A program made the position numbers and the translations under genes. From Nemania diffusa (Eukaryota > Ascomycota > Sordariomycetes > Xylariales > Xylariaceae): a stretch of 64,000 bases of DNA. Under the pieces are notes generated by a model. The model saw nothing but the letters and a program-made list of their open reading frames with translations. It ran no database searches and was not told the DNA's origin. The stretch lies in contig JBBPUQ010000005.1 in assembly GCA_038501195.1 (NCBI GenBank), positions 992,001 through 1,056,000 on the forward strand, given 5' to 3'. Positions 1-11,746 of the stretch are shown one piece after another. Each line of letters starts with the position of its first letter. Within the stretch, counting starts at the first letter, position 1.

Positions 1-869
1 GGGCTCTTAGCTTCGTGGGCTCTTTGAAGGCTCTCACCTCTAGCCCGGAATACGACGTCCGCCACGTAATCGACAATTACGACTGGCACTCTCTGGGACA
101 AGCTCGAGTTGTTGACGTGGGAGGATCACGAGGAAACGTCTCCATTCAGCTAGCCAAGAAATTCCCAGAACTGAAGGTCCTTGTTCAAGATAAGGAAGAA
201 GTCATTCAAGGCGCGGAAAATGACCTTCCAGAAGAAGTCAAAGATCGTGTTAGTTTCGCGGTGCACGATATTTTTTCACCCCAGACCGTCGAAGCCGATG
301 TTTACTATCTTCGATGGATTCTACATAACTGGCCGGACAAGTATTGGTAAGCTGGACTTATGTTACGCGGAAACGAGTTTATACATGTGCTAACATAGAT
401 ACCATCTTAGTATGTTTCATTCGCATCAGCCTCTGCGCAAACTCCGACAAACTTGAAAGATTATGATGAGCAGCTCTTTCGGGCTTTCTGCTCTAAGGGA
501 CTATTAACGCTAACGGGGAAACAGGTATGATCATTCTCAGAGCATTGATCCCGGTGTTAAAGCATAATACAAGAATTGTCATCCAAGAGTCATGTCTCCC
601 AGAGCCTGGCACAGTTCCATTGTGGAAAGAATCTCGACTCAGGTAATAATTGCCCAATACCTAACTTGCGTATCTTATGCTGATGACGGGGGACCAACAG
701 GGCTGCTGATTTAAGTATGACGGCCCTTTTCAACGCTTGTGACCGTACCGCCAATGATTGGAGAGCTCTGTTCTCCGAGGCAGACAGTAGATTCCTTCTG
801 AAGTCCGTAGTCCAGCCAGCCGGATCGGGTTTGGCAATCCTGGATTTGCGCTGGAATGCTGAGGGTTAG
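1..869 (+). pseudogene. SAM-dependent O-methyltransferase, 5'-truncated by the window edge and interrupted
   Basis: C-terminal part of a fungal class II-type O-methyltransferase; the reading frame is open to the left window edge (codons from base 3). The first exon shows the SAM-binding glycine motif VVDVGGSRGN followed by a strand ending in VLVQDKEE, then LRWILHNWPDKY, whose His corresponds to the catalytic base in this family. Exon 1 ends at 346 (TATTG before GTAAGC). The intron is 347-410 with branch GCTAAC and acceptor CTTAG. The next exon should read C-M-IILRALIPVLK, but it is split by about 115 bp (see 411-529). It resumes as RALIPVLKHNTRIVIQES and LPEPGTVPLW to 642; intron 643-700; the last exon 701-869 ends DLRWNAEG-stop. 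No canonical GT-AG pair joins the first and second parts in frame, so I call a pseudogene. A sequencing or assembly error is possible. A role in methylating a secondary metabolite is inferred from family and neighbourhood. Confidence 0.75.
411..529. other. Short insertion flanked by TATG that breaks the methyltransferase exon
   Basis: TATG occurs at 411-414, directly after the intron acceptor, and again at 526-529. Joining acceptor to the second TATG restores DKY-C-M-IILRAL exactly. Using the first copy gives a stop after about 15 codons. The 111 bases between are most simply an insertion with a 4-bp target duplication. The two edges also share TCATTC and CAG, so a local duplication is an alternative. 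The insert begins TTTC and ends near GAAA, and one of its frames is open for some 38 codons, but I recognise nothing in it. Confidence 0.55.
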
Positions 870-1921
870 GACGTAAATGCCATTAAAAATGCCTCCTATT
901 AGACTTGGATATCCCCGGCTTAGATATTGACGTTAAAATGTTGCACTAGAATGTAGTGTCTATAAGCCAGGCTCGGTGAAGTAAAGCAAGGAACTAGCTA
1001 ACACAAGAGGGGTTATTTTATAAACGCACTAATGGTGACGATGGCAACGAGCCAGATCCTTTTGCTCCAACATTGGCTTGAAATTAGCTAACTGCACGAC
1101 TTAAACCCGGCGAGGTTCTTAACTCTGCGAAGAAATTTACGGCTTACTGTGGTTTTCTTATTTTCAAATGTGGCCCGTTGCTATGGGGCATTACATATAA
1201 CCCATCTCTAAATACGAGGGTAGGACCGCCCCCCCTGAGCGCTAATTAGGCCACCCACTTCGTAGCGGTTAGATACCTAGCTTGGGAATCACATAATAAT
1301 GCGACAACTAGCTTTTAACAGCAGCTAATGAAATATGTGATCAACAACTTTACGGGCAGATCATGGATTGATCGATACCGAGTTAGATAATCCTGCTAGT
1401 TACGAGATTCTTAATTATAAGTCGTGGGATTAGTACGAGATGTTACCTGATATTTCCACAGCTTGAATATCAAATCCTAAGGTGGCTGCGGAACATAAAA
1501 TTTAGGGTTCAAAATCATCGCAAGAGGATCACAGCAATTATAGAACGGTATGGTTTAATATTTTCTCACAAGAAGATCCCGGCCGTGAGTTTTCATCTTA
1601 TAGACCTTAACTATTTCTGGTGCATGACTGGGCAAGAGGCAGTAATATTATTAGTTTAATTACCTAGGTACTTAAACTAAAAGAAAACAATGTAAAACAA
1701 CGCTAAAATCTGCCAGCCTGTTCTCCCAGCTTTATGTCACATCTAGGGTCTAAGCCTCCAAACCACTAGGACATGTCCTGTCAAAAGGGTACAAGATACC
1801 AAGTTGTCAGAACTTGGTCTTGGAGGCTTATATCAGTAGGTCGTTCGTGGGTCGTTATGACGTGGGACGCGGCCGTCCCAACGCCCGCGTCAGTTGTGGT
1901 TGTGACAGCGTCACACTTTAA
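870..1921. other. Intergenic region with a nested inverted repeat
   Basis: No coding region recognised in about 1 kb. The only clear structure is a nested hairpin: TAAGCCTCCAA at 1751-1761 pairs perfectly with TTGGAGGCTTA at 1820-1830, and inside it CCAAGTT (1799-1805) pairs with AACTTGG (1811-1817). It may be a small foldback element or a transcript-end structure for the convergent genes on either side; no function is claimed. Confidence 0.5.
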
Positions 1922-2728
1922 TCAGTTGCCAGTTAACATTCTATATAGTTTGTCCACTCTGGCCAGAGGGTATCTAAAAGGATCTTTTGATTCCATGCTG
2001 CGATACGTCAGAAATGCTTTGCACAAGCTAAAAATATGAGAGTTTTTCTTACTGTATGCCGTCACTTCACCATCGTCATGGGCTACCATGCTTTTTAAAT
2101 CGTAGGATGCCGTGCCTGTAACCCCCTTGCCCGAGTGCCAGGTCGCCTCAAATCTCAGGTTTCGTGTACCAGGCTCGGATCGCTTAAGCCTGTAAATCAG
2201 ATAGTTCCCTGCTGGCGCGAACGAGGTCCCGTTCGTGACGTGAACCACAAACGATTGGTCGTTACAGGCGGCATTTGCCAGCTCGGTCGGTGTCAGGGTT
2301 GTCGAGGTGTTGAATCGTTGGCGCCTTATCTCTTCATCGTAGTGGTACGCCTTGCCCTGGGCATTGACAAATGGATTTTCTTGCTGTATTGTCTGGTTGT
2401 AGGGAATCCGAGCAACGGCGACGAACTCTTTCCCGGTCGGCACAGTTTTATGCGCAGCAATTGCGAAGGAGAGCTTGCATCTTATGACTTCTGGATTGGT
2501 GGGGGGCCCGCCATCATCCATAGTGTCATCTATGGTGTCGTCTGGTTGTTCCATGGTGTCATCCATTAGTAAATCCTGATGAAGGTTAGGACCTGTGCCA
2601 TCTTCAAAGGCCCTTTCTGTTAGGGCGTCTGAGCCCTCTGCGGTGTTGTACATTATTACTGCTGGGTTGATGCAGGGAGTTTCATCCGCCCATCTTGCAG
2701 CGTTCATGTTAATATCGGCGTACACCAT
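1922..2728 (-). CDS. Hypothetical protein, 268 aa, acidic low-complexity segment
   Basis: Intronless frame of 268 codons starting ATG (MVYADINMNAARWADE) and ending TGA. The codons look like real coding sequence, but I do not recognise the family. Residues about 50-74 form an acidic repeat-like stretch built from DDTM and DDTI units. The rest (about 80-268) is mixed and probably folded, with no signal peptide, membrane helix or catalytic motif visible. A TATA-like CATATAAATA lies just upstream of the start on the coding strand. It lies between the methyltransferase remnant and the P450, so it could be a cluster passenger or an unrelated gene. The stretch below residue 215 is less convincing as protein, so the 3' end may be misjudged. 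Confidence 0.45.
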   Translation of the reverse strand: MVYADINMNAARWADETPCINPAVIMYNTAEGSDALTERAFEDGTGPNLHQDLLMDDTMEQPDDTIDDTMDDGGPPTNPEVIRCKLSFAIAAHKTVPTGKEFVAVARIPYNQTIQQENPFVNAQGKAYHYDEEIRRQRFNTSTTLTPTELANAACNDQSFVVHVTNGTSFAPAGNYLIYRLKRSEPGTRNLRFEATWHSGKGVTGTASYDLKSMVAHDDGEVTAYSKKNSHIFSLCKAFLTYRSMESKDPFRYPLARVDKLYRMLTGN

Positions 2729-4156
2729 GATAGCGATATTTATATGGGTTTTAGGAAGCAGGCGTATGCTCAGCAGAGTGAGAGATACCTGAATCGAGTA
2801 CGGAACCTGGGATAGAAGACGATGTGGAAGCTGGATGAATCTTTGTCAATGCTGTGAGTTAAGTGGAAGAGCGTAGATGGTCTCGAGGAAATCGATGGGG
2901 TGCTATTGACTTGCGGAGGTTATGTATCTTATATATTAGATGATGCTGAGACAGAAGCATGAGGATATTCGTCACTCGGGGGGACATGGCGGCTCTGGAG
3001 CGCCATGTTGGCATAACAAATATTTGTTTTTTTGTTAAAAGAAAAGTCAACTGACTTGATGACTCTCAGTATCACCTGAACTTAACCTCAAAGATTTTAT
3101 GAGTTAATCCCTTTGAATAATAAAGTTAGTCTTAATTGATTTGCTCATGAAGTGTTGGTGTGACTAGACATATATATGGCAGCGGTTAGTTAATGCTACT
3201 CTACAATATACAATCACATGAATAACTCTACTATAATTATTTATTCCTACCAAAGAGTCATTAAATGTTTGCTATACCAACCCTGATTCAATCAGGGACC
3301 TGTGGTAAGGGTCGCCTGAAAGACGCAGTTAGGGGTCTCCCTTTTCGGATCCCAAAACCTTCAGCCCTAGAGGCTCCTTTACTAACTCCGCATTATTTAC
3401 ATACATACCGTCATCGTATTATCCTAACACAATTTGAGCACAAGAGGCCCTCGGTTGTAGTCTGTTGTCGGATAGCCAACTGTTGTTAGCAACCATGCTA
3501 ACGCAGTGGTTGGAACTTCCAGTGCGACTTGTACACATCTAGCTTCGTTAAATACTCGTATTGCCTAGTCGTACGCATATGCATTAGCAACTCAACTGCT
3601 AATAGTATAACCAGTACATAGCTTGCATAGGTTATGTCCGAGTCAGAGCTGAGGACTCGGGAGATAAGAATGCTTTTAGCTTATGATCTATGGCCTGCTC
3701 GCCCAGCCTTCCCTAGATAGCTATGACTAGGGTCTCCAAGCTTAGTAATGTGAGTATGCTTCTAAGAATGTACAGTAGGTGGTCTAAGAGCTAATTCTCA
3801 TTGTCCTTTGGTTGTTGGAGTACCAAAACTAACGGGTCTAAAGCCGATCACGTCATACTATTCCTGAGCGGGGGTTCATGCATGTCTCGTCGAAATGAAT
3901 ATAGTCCTCCTAATTATACGTATAAATAGTGTGTTCAAATCTGGATACAATGCGGATAGCTTTTGGTGCCACGTGAGGGTATATAGGCGGGAATGACAGT
4001 GTACTGAGGATAGAAAGAAGTAATCATACTTAGATACAACTAAATCAGAGGGCCATAACGACAATATTAAATACTGGCAAGAGCTCCTGAAGGCTAATCT
4101 ATCGAGCAGTTTACTCTTGCAGTTGGCCATAGCTGCTGTTGCGACACGAGAGTGAT
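2729..4156. other. Intergenic region, no gene recognised
   Basis: About 1.4 kb between the hypothetical gene and the 3' end of the P450 gene. Short frames occur (63-94 codons) but none resembles a protein. One perfect 7-bp inverted repeat is present at 3638-3660 (CCGAGTC, 9-base loop, GACTCGG). Confidence 0.6.
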
Positions 4157-5949
4157 TCATAGACTATCAATGTCAATCTCCTCTTTTCGTCGTCGAAGTC
4201 TAATCTTTGCTTCGTGGTTGACATTCAAGAAAAAACCATGCCAAGCCACTTGAGATGAGTCATCTTGGATGAATTCAAAGTCGTATTTCAGAACCAAGTG
4301 ACATAATGCAACCTTGACCTCATTTGCGGCGAAAAAGCGGCCAGGGCAGGCATGGAGCCCGTAACCAAAGCCCAAAGAGTCGACATTGGTGGTCACAAAT
4401 TGGGCCTTATTCTCTTTCCCAGGATCATTCCGCATTTTTAGGAACCGATATCCATCAAAATTTTCGGGATTCTCATATAAGGTGGCGTCCAGTCGTGTTG
4501 TGTTGTTGACGGCGCATTTGGCCCCTTTTGGTATGACGGTCCCGTCAGACAAGTGTATGTCTGCATTAGCAATCCGCTGCATCGTTACTACCCAAACGGA
4601 CAATGAATTAGCTGTTTAGCTCTAAATGAAGACCATGTTTCTTCACTTACCCATCGTTATTGGCTTTACGCGCTGCGTCTCCTTCAGAATACTGTCCATC
4701 AGCTTCAGGTTATACAAGCCTGCTTTCGACCATCCGTGAGCACGGAGCACTTCTATGATCTCACTCCTGAGAGCGAGTATGAGCTCCGGTTGGGCCAGAA
4801 GCTCCAGAAAGACCTTCGAAAGAAGATCAGTTGTGGTATGCACGGCAGCTCCCGCCAAAGCTAGTTGCAATACGGCCGGGTCATACGTGAATTGATCCGA
4901 TTGCTCATCGGCCCAATCAATAGCATCGTCATATACCGGGACTGAGCGTCCTTCGTCTAGCGCGTCGCGCTTCTCCTGCCGTCGTTGCTGAATCACGGGT
5001 TCGATTATCGAGCGTGCCTGCGCAGCTTGACGTCGCAGTAGCTGGCATTCCGGCAGGAACCAATGCACGATGGGCCGAAGGGGTCTCGGATATAAGCGTA
5101 GTTTAGATGCGGCCAAGTGGGTATTGACAGGGTAGTCTGCGGTGATTTGTAGCCAGTCCTTATTTCGGCATAGCTTTTCGCCCAAGAACACTCGTGAAGA
5201 TAACCGGCATACAAGCGCTAGGTTCATAGACACAAGGCCGATTTCTCTCCACTCTATACGAACTCTGTCAATAATAACTAGACTGATATCTGCTCGCTAG
5301 TTTGCTTACCAGGGGAATCACCCAGAATAGTCCGAAGAGAAAAGGCTGTCTCCTTAGAAATTGGTTGTGTAACCGTGTCTGCGAGAGAACTGTTAGGTGA
5401 AAATATACTACGACAGTGGTAATAATTTCGGCGGTTTCATGTACTTAGGGACCTGGTGAGTTGTTTCTTCGCTACTTGAATCATAATATCGATTGTACGA
5501 TTCGCTTTGAAAGGCTCAAAGCCAGGAATTGAGCCGTGGAAGTCCTAGCTAGTCATTAGCACCTGTCACCATGCTAGGCAAATGAAACATACATCTTCAA
5601 CACTTTTGAGGAAGTTTAAATTTGCATCGTTCTTTATCTCGTCTGCGAGTTTTGGAGGTAGGAGCACGATGGACCCTAAGTCGGAGTGCACACTGTACGG
5701 ACTAGAGTTTTTTGTTGAAGCGTTCTGAACGATCTTGTAGCTCTGTTGCAGAAAGTCAACCTTGTTTGACATACCCGTGATGTCAAATAGCTTTGGTGGG
5801 TTGATAACCGGAGGTAGCTTTCGAGTAAACTTGTCCCAAGTGGCATGGGCTAGAGTGACAGCAATGAGTGAAAATATGAGGAACACACATTTCTGTGTCT
5901 GGGTATCAGTGAGGGGATAGAATCCCGTTGGCATGGGAAGTGAAGACAT
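4157..5949 (-). CDS. Cytochrome P450 monooxygenase, five exons, 519 aa
   Basis: Complete class II fungal P450. Exons on the minus strand: 5949-5593, 5544-5445, 5378-5310, 5253-4651, 4587-4157. All introns are GT-AG and 48-66 nt long, and their phases join without a shift (1560 nt). An N-terminal membrane anchor is at residues about 20-36 (CVFLIFSLIAVTLAHATW). The I-helix oxygen-binding motif AGAAVHTTT is at 309-317, the ExxR motif KETQR has E367 and R370, and the haem loop FGYGLHACPG has its thiolate ligand at Cys457. Length is usual for the family. The sequence style (FHGSIPGFEPF, CRNKDWLQIT) resembles secondary-metabolism P450s of the CYP68/CYP503 kind, but subfamily and substrate are inference. 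It would act at the ER membrane with a P450 reductase. It is a plausible tailoring enzyme for the NRPS on the same strand 36 kb away. No lesion is visible. Confidence 0.93.
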
Positions 5950-6899
5950 CTAGGCTAAAGAATTCCGCTCCTGATGACTGAATTTACATGAGTCTGGGAG
6001 AGATATGGGGTTGAAGGATCACAAAGTCCCCTGGGTGCTGGCGCCGAATCTAAATAGAATTCGCCTTCAAGTGAAGTGCGTAACCCGGCACCTCACTTTC
6101 GGTATCGGACGCATTTAAGAACCCGATCGGGTACCTTGCGTCCTATGAAGAATACGCCAAGGTTGCATAGAACTTGTCATAATTAATACTCTCATTCAAC
6201 GGCAGAAGCTGCATAAAGGCGGACGTCATATTTCCATCTCCAACCCTACATAATGCAGGCGATCACGATCCGGTCCGGCTCGGACGGTCCGTGCGTAGTA
6301 GGTGCCGTCTTACAATTATACTGCATATGAAATTAGTGCGAGCGGATTGACTTACTATGATTAAGTTTGAATTAGGCGAGTGATCGCCGAATTTGGATAC
6401 GTATATGGGGATTTCACCTTGCATTTTTACACTAACTTTATTAAATCTTTACATTCATACTTGCGAGTTAGCTCCTCCTTCTAGTCATTACGCAATTGCT
6501 TTCTTATTCCTATAAAAGGGGCTTCAAGATTATAGGCATAACTTAATCTTTAAAGAGCCAACTATATGTAGGCTGTTATGCCCAGGTAATATTTATGAAT
6601 TTGAATATCCCCCAGTCTAGACGCACTTGGTTCAAAGTGCGGTATTCGCAAAATCCGGAGCCGGGACCCTTCCTCTGTATGTGTCGGTTGGGCTATCGGC
6701 CGAGAGGTTACATTTACATTAATTAGTATATCAAAAAATACATAATACTTGGAACCCAGACTGTAGGATGGGAGACCGCTACTGGTACAACCGACAGTGT
6801 ACATATAACCCCTAAATCTTCCGGTTATATAGACTACGCCTCTAAGACAGAGTCGAATACAACCTTTACAATAGCATTAAAGACAATGCTTGATTCAAG
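5950..6899. promoter_or_regulatory. P450 upstream region with clustered CGG triplets
   Basis: Ordinary-composition DNA between the P450 start and the AT island; no gene recognised. At 6271-6288 CGG triplets are clustered (CGGTCCGGCTCGGACGG), about 320 bp upstream of the P450 ATG. Zn2Cys6 regulators of fungal metabolite clusters bind paired CGG triplets, so this is a candidate site by pattern only. Confidence 0.3.
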
Positions 6900-6945
6900 C
6901 TTAATTAGTTCTTAAATATGAACGGCTTACTAAATTAAAGGGTAG

Positions 6946-7220
6946 TAAAATGAAGTATGTAATATATATTATATATTCTAAAAGACTAACCACAGTTATA
7001 TAAATCACTTTTAAAAATTTAAAGCTTAAAAGAATAGTAAATAAATAACGCAAATATATATTTAAATATAGCAGATTTTCGAAAAAAGCTATGTAAAAAG
7101 TATACTAATTATTTTTAACTAATATAAATTAACTATTTTAAATAAAAAAAAAAAAAAACTAAATTTTAATAATTTAATTAATTTAATTTTTATATAGTTA
7201 AGTTATTTATATTGTTTTAA
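6946..7220 (+). repeat. Left copy of the outer direct repeat bracketing the AT island
   Basis: Aligns base for base, with very small indels, to 41182-41457 in the same orientation. Shared landmarks are AATATATATTATATATT near the start, AATAGTAAATAAATAA, and a run of 15 A followed by ACTAA. Differences are C/T and G/A; this copy is the more mutated at its right end. It could be the LTR of an older element or any pre-existing duplication; no clean target-site duplication was found. Confidence 0.8.
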
Positions 7221-8751
7221 TTTTTTTTAATTAAAATATAGCTATTTTTAATATATTTTTAATTTAAAACAAATTAAAATAAAAATAAATATAATATAAG
7301 TTTTTTAATAAATTAAAAATATAATAATAAATATAAAAATTAATATATAAATTAATTTAATTTTTTTAATTTTAAAATTTAATTTAATAAATTTACTTTT
7401 TTAATTTATTTAATTTAATAAATAATTTAGTTTTATATTGTTATTTTTATTTTTTAATTTTATAAAAAACTTTATTAATTTTTTTAATAGTTTATATATT
7501 AATTTTATATTAGTTTTAATTTTATTATTTTATAAATATAATAAATTAAAATTGTTTTATTAAATCGATTTATTTTTTTTATAGTTAATAATATAAGTTT
7601 TTAATGTTTTTTAAAATTAAATTTTTTGTTTTTTTAATATTAAAATTATTATTAAAATAATTTATAGTTATAATATAATTATATTTAATATTAGTTTTAT
7701 ATTTAAATATATTATATTTAAGTAATAATAGTTTATAATAGCTAAATTAAAAAAAAAAAAAAAATTAACTAATAAATATAACTAATTAGTTAAAAAATAA
7801 AAAAAGCAATAAAAATAATTAAAAATAAAAATTATATAAAGTTTTTATTAATTTAATATATATAAATTTATTAAAAAATATAATTTTTAAATTATAATAA
7901 AATAAACTAAATATTAAATTTAAGTTATTATTTAAAATAAAAAATTAAATATAAATATAAAAAATATAAAAAAAATTAATTAATATTTATTATTAAAGTT
8001 TTTTAATTTAATAAAATTAAACTTTTTTTTAATTTTATTTTTTTTAATAGCTTTTTTAGTTATTTATGTTTTTTTTTTAATTTATAAAATAACAAGTTAT
8101 ATTTTTTATTTTTTTAAAAAAAAAAAAAAAAACATTTAAATTTATTTATAATATATATTTTAATAATCTTTTTTAATTTATTATAAAACTACTAAATTAT
8201 AAAATATTTAATTAATATTTAATTTTTTATATTTAAAATTATTAGTTTTTTAAAGTTTGCTAATAATATAATAATATAAAAAATATTTATAAAACTGCAT
8301 TTTTAATTATTTTATTAATAAAAAAAAATAAATAAATAAAATAAATAAAAAAAAAATATTAAATAAATATATAAAATAAACTATTTATAACTAATTTATA
8401 TTAATTTTTATAGTTGTTTTATTATATTATATTAAGTTAAAAATATATATAAACTTTATTTAAAAGTTAATAAAAATAATATATTAATAATTATATTTTT
8501 TAATATTAAATATTATAATTTTAAAAATAACTTATTAAATTTATATATTTTATTTTTTAATAAAAAATTTATCGAAATTATTTAATTTAACTATATAATA
8601 TAAACTGTAATATTTTTTAATTTTAACTTTAAATAATATATTAAAGTTATAATAAGTTTTATTAATAAATAATTTTATATAAATTTAAATTTTTATATTA
8701 ATTATTTAGCTATATTTTTTTATTTTTTATATAATAATAAATAAATAGTAT

Positions 8752-8934
8752 TTATTAAGATCTAAAAGCTAAAATTTAAAAAAGTACTAGTATATTTATA
8801 TATATTTATTCTATATATATTTTAAAAGAGATTTTTTTTTTTTTTAAGCTTTAGTTTTATATAATATATATTATTAGCTATATATTACTTATTATATTAT
8901 ATTTGATTTATAGTTTTTTTTACTTTATAATAAT
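8752..8934 (+). repeat. Left LTR of the older element
   Basis: Partner of 23016-23199. This copy keeps more G and C (for example TCTAAAAGCTAAAA against TTTAAAAGTTAAAA), so the two copies were mutated to different extents. Confidence 0.75.
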
Positions 8935-11448
8935 TTTAAAGTTTTTATTTAAAATTACTTATAATATAAAATAACATTTTAATATTTTAAAAAGTTTGTT
9001 ATATTTATAAATATAATAAAATTAAATATTATTTAAAATAATAATAAAAATATTTTAAACTAGTTTTAATTTTAGATTTTTTTTAAAAAAGCTTAATTTT
9101 TTGTTTTTGTTGTTACTTTTAAACTATTAACTAATATATCAACTTTATAAAAAGCTTTTATAAAAATATAAACAAAAAATTATTAATTAGAACTTAAATA
9201 AAATAAACAAAATTAATATATTGTTAAATTATATAATTTTTAATTTAAAACTATATTAAAAATAACTTTAAAAAAAAAAAAAAAAAAAAACTAATAATTT
9301 TATTAACTACAAAAAATAGCAAAACTTTAAATAATCAGTTGTTTTTTATCAACGTTTGATTTTTAAAATATATTAACAATATAGTTATAATATTATTTTT
9401 GTACTTTTTAATAATAATAATATAATCGAATTTATTATATATATAAATTATTAACAAAAATATAACAAATTTAAATTAAACTATAATAGTAATATAAATT
9501 TTAATTAATTAGTTAAATTTAAATATAAATTATTAATTTTAAACTTTATATATAATAAATAAACTAAATAAATTAAAAAGTTAAAGTTTATATTTAATAG
9601 TTTTAAATATAAATTTAATTGTTTAATAAATAAAATTGTATATATAATTAATAAAATAAATCAAAATTGTAAAAACAAATATTAAAGCTTATTTAAAAAA
9701 TCTTTAAAAATAAAATAGCTTTAATATTAATATAATTAAAATATATTTTTAAAATAAACAAAAATTTTTATATAATAGTTAATATATTTAAAAATAAATA
9801 TAAATATATAATTAAAATATATTTATTAACTTTTAAATTAATATTTTAAATAATTTAATTATTATTTAATTTAAATCGAAAAATAAAAAACAAAAAAAAC
9901 TAATAACAAAAAAGCTATATTTTTTTATTAAAAACTATTTAATTTTTTAAAAAAAAAAATAATAAATTTTTATAACTTTTTATTTATTATTTAAAAAAAT
10001 ATAATTAATATAATAATATATTAATAAAAATTAATAAATAAAAATTAAAAAAAAATATAACAATAACTAAGTTTATATATAAATTATAATTAAAGTTGTT
10101 ATAAATTTTATATAAAATTTTTATAATATTATTATTTTTATTATAATTTTTTATAACTATAAAATTTATATATAGTTAATAAAAATTATTATAAAAACTA
10201 TTATTTTAAAAAATTATAAAATTTTTAGTACTAAAATTTTCAATTTAAATTAACAAGTTATTAAATTTTAAAATATTAAATATATTAATTTAATAAGTTA
10301 AAAAATAAATATAAAGCTAAAAAGTTATAAAAGCTTTTAAAAAATAAGTTTAAATATTATTTAAATTTAAATTAATAACTATTAAAAAATTAAAACTTTA
10401 TTATTTGTTTTTTTTATAATAAAACAAAATATTATATTAATTAATATTTTAATAAACAGTTTTAAAAATAAATTATTTAAAAAACTTAAACTATTAAAAA
10501 AAAATTTAATAATTTTTATTATTTAAAACAAACTGTTTTTTTTTATCGATTTATTTTAAAAAATTATAATAATTTTAATTTAAAAAACAAAAAGTAAATT
10601 TAAGTTTTATAATAAAGTTTAAAAATAAACATTAACTATTTGTTTTATTTTTTTAATGTTTTTATATTTTTTGTTTAATATATATATTTAGTTTAAATAA
10701 ATTATTTTTAAAAATATATATTAATTTAAACTTTTATATTAAATATAATTATATTAATTATATTTTTGTTTTATATTATAAACTATAAAAAACTTTTTAT
10801 AAATTTTATAGTTTATAAATTATAAACTAAAAAAATCTAAATATATATAAAACTTATTAAATTTTTTATAAATTAACTAATTAATAAAAAGTTATTTATA
10901 TAATTTAATATATATATATTGTTATATTATATAATAATTAATTAAAAAAAAATCTAATATTATTATTTTAATTAATTTTAAAAAGTAAAAAAATTATATT
11001 AGATTTAAATTTAAATTAATAATTTTTTAGTTTTAAATAAAAATATTTTAAATTATTATTATTTTAAAAGTTTGTATAAATTTATTAAAATAAAAAATAT
11101 TACTAAATAATTATTACTTTATTTAAACTTTTATTTTTTAAAAAAATAAAAACAAAATTAACTTTTATAAGTTTTAATTTAGTTTTAAAAAGATTTTAAA
11201 ACTTATTTAAATTTTTTAATATTTTTAATATTAATATATTTTTTTATATTTATTAAAACAATTTATTAATTAATTTATAAAAAAATATAACAATATTTTA
11301 TTATTTTATTTATTTTTTAATTTAAAACAAATTAAACAAACTAAAAAATTAGCTATAAAAAATAATAAAAAATTAAAAAATTAAAAAATTAAAAAATTTT
11401 ATAAAAGCATTAATATTTTTTATATTTAAAAAAAATAAAACTTTATAT

Positions 11449-11746
11449 TTTTGTATTAATTATAAAAAACTTAACAAAGTTTTATAAAAAAATTGCTTTA
11501 TTTTTTTATTTATTTTAAAAATATTAAATAAAATTATATATATAAAAATATTTATTATTATATATAAATTTAAAAAAAAAATAAATAAAAAATAGCGTTT
11601 TATATATATTATAAATATTATAAATTTTTAGTTATATTTATAAATTTATATAACATTTTTACTACTTTTTAAAATTATATATAAAAAATATTTAATAATA
11701 TTTTAAATATTTTTTATATAATATATTTTAATAATATATTTGTTTT
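11449..11746 (+). pseudogene. Fossil Ty3/Gypsy reverse transcriptase in the older element
   Basis: Frame beginning at 11449 reads FCINYKKLNK, matching the family motif FCVDYRxLNK with V to I, D to N and R to K, all explained by G-to-A changes. After a shift of one or two bases (probably within A runs) a second frame starting near 11592 reads KIAF, then FLVI, then NLYNIFTTF-stop, corresponding to KTAF, FLVMPF and GLTNAPATFQ. It reaches YFNNIFVF at 11724-11747 where active enzymes have YLDDILVF. The catalytic aspartates are therefore both Asn. The order and spacing of the motifs fit the polymerase palm. This is a non-functional relic. Confidence 0.82.

Noticed and set aside
3265..4160. Short frames of 74-94 codons downstream of the P450
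   Set aside because: No protein-like pattern, and one abuts the P450 stop codon; treated as chance frames.
6562..6804. 80-codon minus-strand frame next to the AT island
   Set aside because: Composition and codon use resemble non-coding flank, with no family resemblance.
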